64,000 nt of DNA, taken from contig NC_013131.1 in NCBI RefSeq assembly GCF_000024025.1, forward strand, positions 496,001 through 560,000, given 5' to 3'. A program made the position numbers and the translations under genes. Below the pieces are notes generated by a model, which worked only from the letters and a program-made list of their open reading frames with translations, ran no database searches and had not been told where the DNA came from. Positions 9,038 to 16,247 of this stretch are shown piece after piece. How positions within the stretch are numbered: position 1 is the first letter of the stretch; each line of letters begins with the position of its first letter. Source of the stretch: Catenulispora acidiphila DSM 44928. Its GTDB lineage: Bacteria; Actinomycetota; Actinomycetes; Streptomycetales; Catenulisporaceae.

Positions 9038-9598
9038 CGTTGGATTCCTTTGAGGGTGTGCCGGGAGTGCACACACCGTCGTGACGAACTCTGTTGACGC
9101 GGGACGGCCCTTACCCGTCGATGCCAGGGCGACCAACGATTGATTCTTTGGAGGTACGAAAAACTATGTGTCTCAGCACGGTACGCGCCAGAGGGGGAGG
9201 GGCGGAATCTCGCCAGGCGTCCGTAACGATTAGGACACGCGGGATGCGGTAATTTGTTGTGAACGACAGGTTCTGGAGCAGGCATGATTACGCCCCGTAG
9301 GCTTCCTCGGCAGGCCCTCGCGGCGAGGACCCGCTTTGGCGTAATGGCGATGTCCCGTTGTTTACGGCGGGCGCCGCGGCGCCTGTGATTTAAATCGCTT
9401 TAGGGTTCTGCTGGTCCGAAGTAAGTTTTTTGACCGGTTTGGGAAGGAGCTCGGTTTCAGCGGGCTGAATTCCGGGTCGGTCGCGGCGGCCGGACAGTAT
9501 CGGTGTCCGGCTGCCGTGCCGACTGCTGTCGGCGGGCGGCGGCGGGCGGCGGCGGGTGGGACCGGGCATCGGCGGGCATCGGCCGGCGTCACCCGGCG
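9038..9598. other. long intergenic region with GC-rich repeat
   Basis: These 561 bases carry the promoter side of the sugar-binding gene and the 3' side of pstB. AT-rich patches occur near 9390-9440 (TTTAAATCG, GTTTTTTGACC). Bases 9528-9560 are a run of CGGCGGGCGG units. I see no convincing gene, riboswitch or simple hairpin terminator. Confidence 0.5.
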
Positions 9599-10447
9599 TC
9601 AGCCGAATCGTCCGTTGACGTAGTCCGACGTCCGCTGGTCCTGCGGCGAGCTGAACATCGCCCTCGTCTGCCCGTGCTCCACGATGCGTCCCGGAGTGCC
9701 CGCCGAAGCCAGGAAGAAGGCGCAGCGGTCGGAGACGCGGGACGCCTGCTGCATGTTGTGGGTCACGATGACGATCGTGACGTCGGAGGCGAGTTCGCGG
9801 ATGGTCTCCTCGATCCGGTTGGTCGATGTCGGGTCCAGGGCCGAGCACGGCTCGTCCATCAGCAGCACTTCCGGGCGCACCGCGAGCGAACGCGCGATGC
9901 ACAGCCGCTGCTGCTGACCGCCCGAGAGCGCGCCGCCGGGCTGCTTGAGGCGGTCGGACACCTCGTTCCACAGACCCGCGCGCGTGAGGCAGGACTCGAC
10001 GATGTCGTCCTGCTCCGACCGGCTGCGGCGGGTCCCGGTGAGCTTCAAGCCGGCGGTGACGTTGTCGTAGATCGACATGCCGGGGAAGGGATTCGGCTTC
10101 TGGAAGACCATGCCGATCCGCGCCCTGGCCTCGGTGAGACGGACCCGCGGGTCGTAGATGTCGCCGCCGTCCAGCAGGACCTCGCCGGCCAGCGCCGCCG
10201 ACGCGACGAGCTCGTGCATCCGGTTCAGGATGCGCAGGAACGTCGACTTGCCGCAGCCCGAGGGCCCGATCAGTGCCGTGACCTGGCCGCCGGGCATGGT
10301 CAGCGAGACGCGGTCGAGGACCTTCCGGTCGCCGAACCAGGCCGAGACGGCGCGGGCTTCCAGGGTGCCGGGCAGGTGCGGACCGGCGGCGTCGGGGCGG
10401 TCGTCAACAGCCACCGCACCGGCGTGGCTCAGATCGCTGTCAGTCAT
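9599..10447 (-). CDS. pstB: phosphate ABC transporter ATP-binding protein PstB
   Basis: A 282-residue ATPase: Walker A GPSGCGKST at about 61-69, signature LSGGQQQRLCIARSLA, Walker B VLLMDEPCSALDP and switch histidine in IVTHNMQQA. MHELVASAALAGEVLLDG and IGMVFQKPNPFPGMSIYDNV are diagnostic of PstB. It would power uptake through PstC and PstA. Oddly, it is the last gene of the operon, about 9 kb downstream of pstS and separated from it by surface-protein genes; the usual order keeps pstSCAB together. The first 30 residues are a poorly conserved extension. It starts 30 bases after the sortase-like gene. Confidence 0.95.
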   Translation of the reverse strand: MTDSDLSHAGAVAVDDRPDAAGPHLPGTLEARAVSAWFGDRKVLDRVSLTMPGGQVTALIGPSGCGKSTFLRILNRMHELVASAALAGEVLLDGGDIYDPRVRLTEARARIGMVFQKPNPFPGMSIYDNVTAGLKLTGTRRSRSEQDDIVESCLTRAGLWNEVSDRLKQPGGALSGGQQQRLCIARSLAVRPEVLLMDEPCSALDPTSTNRIEETIRELASDVTIVIVTHNMQQASRVSDRCAFFLASAGTPGRIVEHGQTRAMFSSPQDQRTSDYVNGRFG

Positions 10448-10477
10448 CGCGTTGCTCCAGCATCGTGTTATGGGAAA

Positions 10478-11797
10478 TCAGGTCAGATTCGGCAACAGCA
10501 GGGCGATCCGGTCCGCGAGCGTCAGCCCCACGACAAGCAGCACCGGCACAGCGACCAGCCACGTCTTGGCCCGCCCCCACCGCGGCCCGGCCCAGAACGC
10601 CAAAACCGTCGCGCCCGCCAACACCGCGGTCCAGGCGGCGACATCAGGCCGCGCGTACCGGTCCTCGCCCATCGCGGACTCCTCAGCGCCGGGATGCGGA
10701 ACCGGAGCCGGCGGGGTCGGCTGAACGTCCGAGATCAGGTCGGCATCGACGTACAACGCACCATTCGGCGTATACGCGGCACCGGACGCGGTGACCAGAG
10801 TCAGGCGGCCCAACTGGCCATGCAGCCGCGCAGGTTCCGGGTCGCCGCGCCGCCGGACATCCGAGACGCGGTAGTCCGCCACCCCCTGACCGGTCGTCAC
10901 CTCGACGCGATCCCCAGGCTGCAACTGGTCGAGATACCGGAACGGACCGCCGTACCCCGAGGCACGCGCCATGATCACACTCGTCCCCGCCTGCCCCGGC
11001 AAGACGGTGTCCCGCCGCAAACCCGGCCCGGACTCCAAAACCGCCGCACCAGTCCCCTCCCCGACAACCTCATCAACCCCGACACTCGGAATCGCCAAGA
11101 CCGCCACCGGCACCCCCGCCCGCAACATCACACCCCGAAAATCCCGCCCACCAATCGGCGCCGTCCCCGCAGCAAGCTCAGCACGAAAAGCCGCATACGC
11201 AACCTGCTGATCACGCCGATGCTCAAACCGCCCCAGCACACCCACCTCAGCGACAAACGTCGAAAGACCAACCCCCACCGTGCACACCGCAACCCCAGCC
11301 GCACGCAGCACAAACGGCCTGTCCAGCCACGACGGAACCAGGGAACGCACCCACCGAATCAGCCGCAGCAAGGACCGAAGCGGCTGGCGCGCGCCGACGC
11401 GCGACGCGAAAAGGCGGAGGCGGCTGGGGGCGGGCTCGGATTCCGATCCCTCGCCATCTGCGATCTCGGCATCGCCATCGCCATCGCCACCGCGACCAGT
11501 CTCGCTAATGCCACTGGTATCGCCACTGCTACCGCTATCGCCATGACCGTCGCCATCGGCCTCGGCCTCGCTACCGGTATCGGCCTCGCCACTGCGATCG
11601 ACCTTGCCATCGCCACTGTCATCGCCACCGGCCTCGGCGTCGCCATCTGGATCGGCCTTGGTAGTGCCACCGCGACCGCCATCGACCGCGGCATCGGACC
11701 TGGCTGCTGCATCGATCCCAGTGTCAGAGTCCGTCTCGATGTCCGTGTCTTCCTCGAAGCCGTCGTTCGAACTCTGTCTGCTTGGGTGCGCGTTCAT
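10478..11797 (-). CDS. membrane sortase-fold protein lacking catalytic residues
   Basis: A 439-residue protein. Residues 1-120 are a disordered acidic tail (Asp/Glu/Gly/Ser-rich). A membrane helix spans about 162-183, a sortase-like domain about 230-360, and two more helices about 383-400 and 408-432. The sortase fold is evident from VLAIPSVGVDEVVGEG, TVLPGQAGTSVIMARAS, GPFRYLDQLQPGDRVEV and LTLVTASG. The catalytic His of the usual GHR is Arg278, the catalytic Cys of the usual TLxTC is Ala337, and no Arg follows where the third catalytic residue belongs. Transpeptidation is therefore not expected; a binding or scaffolding role for the neighbouring WxL-like and DUF916 proteins is inferred. Confidence 0.8.
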   Translation of the reverse strand: MNAHPSRQSSNDGFEEDTDIETDSDTGIDAAARSDAAVDGGRGGTTKADPDGDAEAGGDDSGDGKVDRSGEADTGSEAEADGDGHGDSGSSGDTSGISETGRGGDGDGDAEIADGEGSESEPAPSRLRLFASRVGARQPLRSLLRLIRWVRSLVPSWLDRPFVLRAAGVAVCTVGVGLSTFVAEVGVLGRFEHRRDQQVAYAAFRAELAAGTAPIGGRDFRGVMLRAGVPVAVLAIPSVGVDEVVGEGTGAAVLESGPGLRRDTVLPGQAGTSVIMARASGYGGPFRYLDQLQPGDRVEVTTGQGVADYRVSDVRRRGDPEPARLHGQLGRLTLVTASGAAYTPNGALYVDADLISDVQPTPPAPVPHPGAEESAMGEDRYARPDVAAWTAVLAGATVLAFWAGPRWGRAKTWLVAVPVLLVVGLTLADRIALLLPNLT

Positions 11798-11807
11798 CGG
11801 CCGGCGC

Positions 11808-12311
11808 TCAGATCGCGGTGAGGGTGAAGGTCGCGGCGCCGCTTCCGCTCGGGTACAGCGCTGCGCTCAGGAGCGCTGTTCCGAGGCTTGCGCCGGGCTG
11901 CGTTGAGGCCAGGGTGCGCGGCTGTTGCAGGCTTGGTCGCGGTCCGGTTTTCGGGCCCAGGATTACCGATTCGCCGGGCGCCGCCGAGAGCAGGTCGGGG
12001 TTCCAGGTCAGGCCGGCGGTTTCGTGGCTGGTGAGGATTACCGTCACGGTCCAGCCTGGGTCCTCGGTGCGGTTGTCCGTCACGGTGATCGGTTGGAGCT
12101 TGCTGGTCAGTGCCGGTTGTCGGAGTGGCACGCTGATCACCAGGGAGCCGGGCGCCATCAGCGTCGACACGGTGATGTCGCCGCCGCCGAGTGCTGGGCC
12201 GGATGTCGCGCCGGTGTCAGCCATGGCCGAGGAACCAGCGTGCAGCCACGCCGTCACGATGATCACCGTCAGCGCCGCTACGCGCGCGGGCGAATCAGTC
12301 GTCCCGCTCAT
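11808..12311 (-). CDS. secreted small protein with WxL-like domain
   Basis: A 167-residue protein with a signal peptide (cleavage near SSAMA). Nearly all the mature part is one domain, with ITVTDNRTEDPGWTVTV, LTWNPDL and a C-terminal strand ending TFTLTAI. The same elements close the Ig-like protein encoded upstream (VTVTDNRAGNPGWTAS, LGWTPG, TLTLTVI). The DNR...GW core and the second Trp resemble WxL cell-surface domains known from Firmicutes, where they bind peptidoglycan. Its start overlaps the stop of the DUF916 gene by 4 bases (ATGA), implying translational coupling. The assignment is by eye and needs a profile search. Confidence 0.65.
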   Translation of the reverse strand: MSGTTDSPARVAALTVIIVTAWLHAGSSAMADTGATSGPALGGGDITVSTLMAPGSLVISVPLRQPALTSKLQPITVTDNRTEDPGWTVTVILTSHETAGLTWNPDLLSAAPGESVILGPKTGPRPSLQQPRTLASTQPGASLGTALLSAALYPSGSGAATFTLTAI

Positions 12312-13465
12312 ACGTCCTCTGCCTTTCCGCTTTCCGCCTTCGACGCGGCGCCGGCAGTGGCAGTGGCGGCGGCAGTGGCAGGCACCGCGGTCTTCTTCGC
12401 CGGAGCAGTCTTCGCGGCTTTCGCTTTCGCCTTCGCGGCCTGCTGCTTACGCACCCGCACCCGCACCCGCCGCCGCCACACCCACACGCCGCCGAAAGCG
12501 CCGAGCGCCAGGAGCAGCAGGATCATGGGCCACGGGATCGTCGCCACCGACGCGCTCTCGTCCACGGCTGCCAGCACCGGATCGATGTCCCCGACGACCG
12601 GTGTCGGCACGACCGAGATGTGCGCCGTGGAGCTGAAGGACGGCAGCACCGACTTCACCGTCGCCGTCACCCGCTCCTGGTCGCCGGGCAGCAGTTCCTT
12701 GACGTTGGCGAGGGGCAGGCTGGGCTTGGAGCCGCCGAACAGGCTGGTGACGTGCACCTTCTGTGTTCCCGACAGCCGGACGTTCCCGGTGTTCGCGACG
12801 GTGTAGGACACGGTCATCGTGCCGCCGCCGAACGGGTTCGAGGAGGCGTGGTAGGACGTTGATATGTGGCTCACGGTCAGCTGTGCCTTCAGCGTTCCGG
12901 GGACGCGCACCTGCAGCCGCGTCCCGACGCGGGACTCGACCGCGATCTGGCCGCCCTTGGCGTCCGCGGCCTGCGTCGTCAGCGACAGCATGATGCCGCC
13001 GACGTGGTCGCCGGGCTTGGCGTCGGCGGGGACGGTCAGCGTGAAGGGCAGGATCTTCGAGGACTTGGCGGCCAGGGTGACGCCGGTGGTGGGGAAGGAC
13101 ACCCACAGGCCGACGTCGCGCGGCTTGGTCGCCAGTGGCAGGACCGTGAAGCCGCCGTCCGCGGTGTTATAGGCGTCGGTCGCGTAGATGCGCAGGGTCA
13201 GCGGGCTGGTGCTGTAGTTGGAGACCGCGACGTAGTCGGTCTTCTTCGCGCCCGGCGTCGCCTGGTAGGTGAAGGAGTCGCGGGTCTTGTCGCGCGCGGT
13301 GGCGGTGGCCGGCTGGATGCCGAAGGTCGCCGCGCCGGCGGTCGGCGCGGGCGCGGGCGCCGGATCGGTCCTCGGCGGGGTCCCGGCCGACGCCGGGCTC
13401 GTCAGGAGCACACCGGCCACGGCCGTGGCAGCCAGCACCTTGATCAGGGAACGGAGACGGGGCAT
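12308..13465 (-). CDS. DUF916-like membrane-anchored surface protein
   Basis: A 385-residue protein: signal peptide (MPRLRSLIKVLAAT..., cleavage after ASA), two beta-sandwich regions (about 45-190 and 195-300), a membrane helix about 309-327 (PWPMILLLLALGAFGG), an Arg-rich stop-transfer segment and a Lys/Ala-rich cytoplasmic tail. SYTVANTGNVRLSGTQKV and PADAKPGDHVGGIMLSL match what is known of DUF916, the WxL-interacting protein family. In Firmicutes such proteins are encoded next to WxL proteins and attach them to the wall, and here a WxL-like gene lies on either side. It starts 147 bases after the Ig-like gene. Confidence 0.7.
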   Translation of the reverse strand: MPRLRSLIKVLAATAVAGVLLTSPASAGTPPRTDPAPAPAPTAGAATFGIQPATATARDKTRDSFTYQATPGAKKTDYVAVSNYSTSPLTLRIYATDAYNTADGGFTVLPLATKPRDVGLWVSFPTTGVTLAAKSSKILPFTLTVPADAKPGDHVGGIMLSLTTQAADAKGGQIAVESRVGTRLQVRVPGTLKAQLTVSHISTSYHASSNPFGGGTMTVSYTVANTGNVRLSGTQKVHVTSLFGGSKPSLPLANVKELLPGDQERVTATVKSVLPSFSSTAHISVVPTPVVGDIDPVLAAVDESASVATIPWPMILLLLALGAFGGVWVWRRRVRVRVRKQQAAKAKAKAAKTAPAKKTAVPATAAATATAGAASKAESGKAEDV

Positions 13466-13582
13466 CGCCTGGTCCTACTTTCGACGGAAGCGGGGGTGGT
13501 GCGCCGGTGCGGCAGCCGGGCGGTATCGGTGCCCGGCTGCCGCTCCTTGCTCCTCAGTGGAGGTGACAACGCTCCGGCTGAT

Positions 13583-13618
13583 GACTCAGATCACTCAGAT
13601 GACTCAGATGACTCAGAT
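13583..13618 (-). repeat. four tandem 9-base units spanning a stop codon
   Basis: On the plus strand GACTCAGAT recurs at 13583, 13592 (one mismatch), 13601 and 13610. On the coding strand each unit reads ATC TGA GTC in frame, so the terminal Val-Ile-stop of the Ig-like gene is followed by further in-frame stops. Confidence 0.85.
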
Positions 13619-15190
13619 GACGGTCAGCGTGAGCGTGCTCTGATACGTACCGGCCGTGGTCGTGGTCGGGACGTTCAGCGCCAGCGTCGCGCCGATCTTG
13701 GCGGTGCCCAGGCCCGCGCCGGAGGCGGCGGAGACCAGGGTCCGGGACTGCGACAGGCCCAGCGCGCCGTTGTCGGAGGCCGCGACACCGTTCGCCGGGG
13801 CGACGGACGGGCCGGTGGTCAGGGTCTGCCCCGCCGAGCCGGTCGGCGTGCCGGGGGTCCACCCCAGGTTCTCCGCGCTGATCTGGACGCTGCCGCCGGT
13901 CTGCGCGAACGCCGTGGCCAGGCCCGAGGCGGTCCAGCCGGGGTTGCCCGCGCGGTTGTCGGTGACGGTCACCGTCTCCAGCGAGCCGGAGGTGGTGAAC
14001 AGGGTGCCGTTGCTGTTCAGCGCCGGGTCCGGCAGGGAGACCTGGCCGGTCGGCACGCTGATGTTCAGCGAGCCGGCGTCGACCGTGGTGGTGATGGTCT
14101 CCGTCGCGGTCGGCGGGACGTACTTGGTGACCGTGAACGGGACCGCCGGCGAGGCGGAGGAACCGTACGCGGTCGTGTTGGTGGGAACGAACGACGCCGT
14201 GAGGCTGTGCGAGCCCAGCGCCAGGGCGGTCGTGTTGAACACCGCGGAGCCGTTGCTCACCGCGACCGTGCCCAGAGACGTCGCGCCGTCCATGAACGTG
14301 ACCGAACCGGCGGCGGTCGCCGGCTGCACGCTCGCGGTCAGGTCGACGTTGCCGCCGGCCACCTGCGCCGAACCCGGGGTGCTCACCAGCGAGGTGGTGG
14401 TGGCCACCGGACCGGCCTGGCCGACGGTGTAGGTAGACGCCGCCGAGGTCGAGTTGGCGAAGTTCGCGTCGGTGGAAGTGAACGCGGCGGTGATCGTGTG
14501 CGCCCCGACCGCCAGCGAGCTGGTCTGGTAGCTCGCCGTGCCGTTGGCCACCGCGACCGGGGTGGCGTTGAGCGCGGTCGCGCCGTCGAAGAACGTGACC
14601 GAGCCGGCAGCGGCCGGGTTGACCGTCGCGGTCAGCGTGACCTGGGAACCGAAGGACACCGGGCTGGTCGGCGCCAGACCCAGCGTGGTGGTGGTCGGCG
14701 TGCTGGACGCCGAGCTCCACGCGGTCTCGCTGGTGAACGTCAGCTGGCCGGCGAAGTCCGCGCCCACGGTGTTGCCCAGCGCCGGGATGCACTGGACGTC
14801 GATCGTGTACGGGGTCTGACCCGAGGCGTTCGGGTCCAGCTTGGTGACCGCGTAGTTGGTCGCCAGCTGCCGCAGGTTGTTGGAGATGGCGATCTCGTAG
14901 CCGGTCTGCGTCGCCGTGAGCACGGAGACCGGCTCCTTGTTGATGGCGACGGCGTTGGCCGGGAAGCCGCCGCCGGAGATGGTGGCGTCGATGTAGGTGT
15001 CGTTCGCCGGGCACACGCCCGAGGTCTCGACGTTGAACACCGAGGTGTCCGCGCCGGAGCCCGGCGAGAACGTGATGGTGCCGGAGGCGGCCGCCGACGC
15101 GGTGGCGGCGCTGAGCACCGTCATCACACCGACCGCCGTGGCGGCGGCAACCGCGGTCGCCGCGTAGCGGGCGAACCTGTTGCTGAACAA
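13613..15190 (-). CDS. secreted Ig-like repeat protein with WxL-like C-terminus
   Basis: A 525-residue protein: signal peptide (MFSNRFARYAATAVA..., cleavage near TASAAA), an N-terminal beta domain with two cysteines (about 37-155), two bacterial Ig-like domains of the Big_3_5 type (about 165-255 and 260-355; both contain GSVTF.DGAT and a final YT/FTV strand), and a C-terminal WxL-like domain (about 365-525) shared with the 167-residue protein of this operon. No LPXTG sorting signal or membrane anchor is present, so wall attachment would rely on the WxL-like domain or on the DUF916 partner. It starts 58 bases downstream of the PstS-like gene. Likely a surface adhesin or structural spacer; substrate unknown. 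Confidence 0.75.
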   Translation of the reverse strand: MFSNRFARYAATAVAAATAVGVMTVLSAATASAAASGTITFSPGSGADTSVFNVETSGVCPANDTYIDATISGGGFPANAVAINKEPVSVLTATQTGYEIAISNNLRQLATNYAVTKLDPNASGQTPYTIDVQCIPALGNTVGADFAGQLTFTSETAWSSASSTPTTTTLGLAPTSPVSFGSQVTLTATVNPAAAGSVTFFDGATALNATPVAVANGTASYQTSSLAVGAHTITAAFTSTDANFANSTSAASTYTVGQAGPVATTTSLVSTPGSAQVAGGNVDLTASVQPATAAGSVTFMDGATSLGTVAVSNGSAVFNTTALALGSHSLTASFVPTNTTAYGSSASPAVPFTVTKYVPPTATETITTTVDAGSLNISVPTGQVSLPDPALNSNGTLFTTSGSLETVTVTDNRAGNPGWTASGLATAFAQTGGSVQISAENLGWTPGTPTGSAGQTLTTGPSVAPANGVAASDNGALGLSQSRTLVSAASGAGLGTAKIGATLALNVPTTTTAGTYQSTLTLTVI

Positions 15191-15248
15191 GGTGTTTCTC
15201 CTTATCTGGTCGTGCGTTATCGACAGGTGAGCGGCCGGACGGCCCTCA

Positions 15249-16247
15249 CTACGGAGCGGTGACGTTGGTGGTGCTCCCGCAGTCGGGGGCGACGGTGAAG
15301 CCGAACTTCGTGATCGTCGAGGAGTCGGCGCAGACCAGCGAGGACGAGCCGACGAACGTGGTGCTCCACGGCGCGGTCGCGGTGTCCGCGGTCGGGATCA
15401 CGTTGTAGACCTCGCGCGTGACCGGGAAGCTGGAGTTGATCTGCTGCGCGGCGACCCCGCCGACGGCGCCCAGGACCGCGGCACCGCGGACGTCCTGGAT
15501 GGTCTGCGACTCCTCGGCGTCGTACGACGCGATGGAGTAGGGGATGATCGCCTTGTCGGTCAGGACGCGGCCGTCCTGCTCCTCGATGGGCTGGCCGTTG
15601 GACTTGTCGGTGATGCAGGCGTACTTGCCGGCGACCACGTCCGCGTCGGTGATGCCCATCTTGCCCTCCCAGAACGAGCGGGTGCCCGATCCGGCCTGCG
15701 GCAGCATCGCGGTGATGGAGAAGTTCGGGGCGGTGCCCACCACGGTCGGGTCGCAGGTGTAGATGGACTGCAGCGTGGCCAGGTCCAGGTTGCGCGGGAT
15801 CAGCGTGTCGGTGCCGGTGATGGCGTAGGTCACGCCGTCCAGCGCGAACGGCACGTAGGTCAGCTGCGCGCCGCCGGTGGCGGTCAGGGTCAGGCTGGAG
15901 GAGCGGGAGAACTGCAGGCAGCCGTCCTTGGCGGCCAGCGAGGCCAGCAGCGCGGTGCGGCCGGCGCCGGAGCCGTTCGGGCGGGCGATCTTCGAGCAGG
16001 TCGTGCCGGCCTGGGTGGCGATCGTCGTCGAGCCGGTGGCGTCGTAGGAGCCGATGACCTTGGTGCCGCCGACGGTGAGGTCGTTCGACAGCGCGTTCAT
16101 CACCGGGGTGGTGGTGTCCGAGCCGACGCCGGCCAGCTGCCGGAACTGCGGGGCGCCGCTCGGGTCGGCCTGCGCCGAACCGGCCGCGCCCAGCACGAAC
16201 AGCCCGACCGCGCCGATGACGGCGAGCTTCTTCGTCTTCTGGTTCAC
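15249..16247 (-). CDS. secreted PstS-like substrate-binding protein
   Basis: A 332-residue protein with a signal peptide (MNQKTKKLAVIGAVGLFVLG, cleavage after AQA) and a PstS-like fold: GVGSDTTTPVMNALSNDL at the N-terminus, GSGAGRTALLAS, the middle strand YVPFALDGVTYAITG, and PQAGSGTRSFWEGKMG where PstS has the phosphate-binding Ser-Gly-Thr loop. It lacks a lipobox and a membrane anchor, so it should be free or bound by partners. The start is GTG, overlapping the stop of the upstream gene by 4 bases (GTGA). The ligand may be phosphate or another oxyanion; the Arg-Asp before the loop in canonical PstS is not conserved. Confidence 0.8.
   Translation of the reverse strand: MNQKTKKLAVIGAVGLFVLGAAGSAQADPSGAPQFRQLAGVGSDTTTPVMNALSNDLTVGGTKVIGSYDATGSTTIATQAGTTCSKIARPNGSGAGRTALLASLAAKDGCLQFSRSSSLTLTATGGAQLTYVPFALDGVTYAITGTDTLIPRNLDLATLQSIYTCDPTVVGTAPNFSITAMLPQAGSGTRSFWEGKMGITDADVVAGKYACITDKSNGQPIEEQDGRVLTDKAIIPYSIASYDAEESQTIQDVRGAAVLGAVGGVAAQQINSSFPVTREVYNVIPTADTATAPWSTTFVGSSSLVCADSSTITKFGFTVAPDCGSTTNVTAP

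Noticed and set aside
9301-9598. Riboswitch in the AT-rich patch after pstB
   Set aside because: It lies downstream of pstB and far upstream of nothing on the same strand; no known aptamer core was recognised.
11440-11760. CRISPR-like or satellite repeat
   Set aside because: The repetition is codon-level Asp/Glu/Gly/Ser/Ala low complexity inside a coding tail, without regular spacers.
9503-11821. Long plus-strand open frame opposite pstB and the sortase-fold gene
   Set aside because: It is the antisense shadow of two genes with clear motifs; the hydrophobic Ala/Ile/Thr repeats come from the reverse of Asp/Glu/Gly codons.
12866-15262. 798-codon plus-strand frame
   Set aside because: Shadow of the DUF916 and Ig-like genes, with Arg/Gly-rich nonsense composition.
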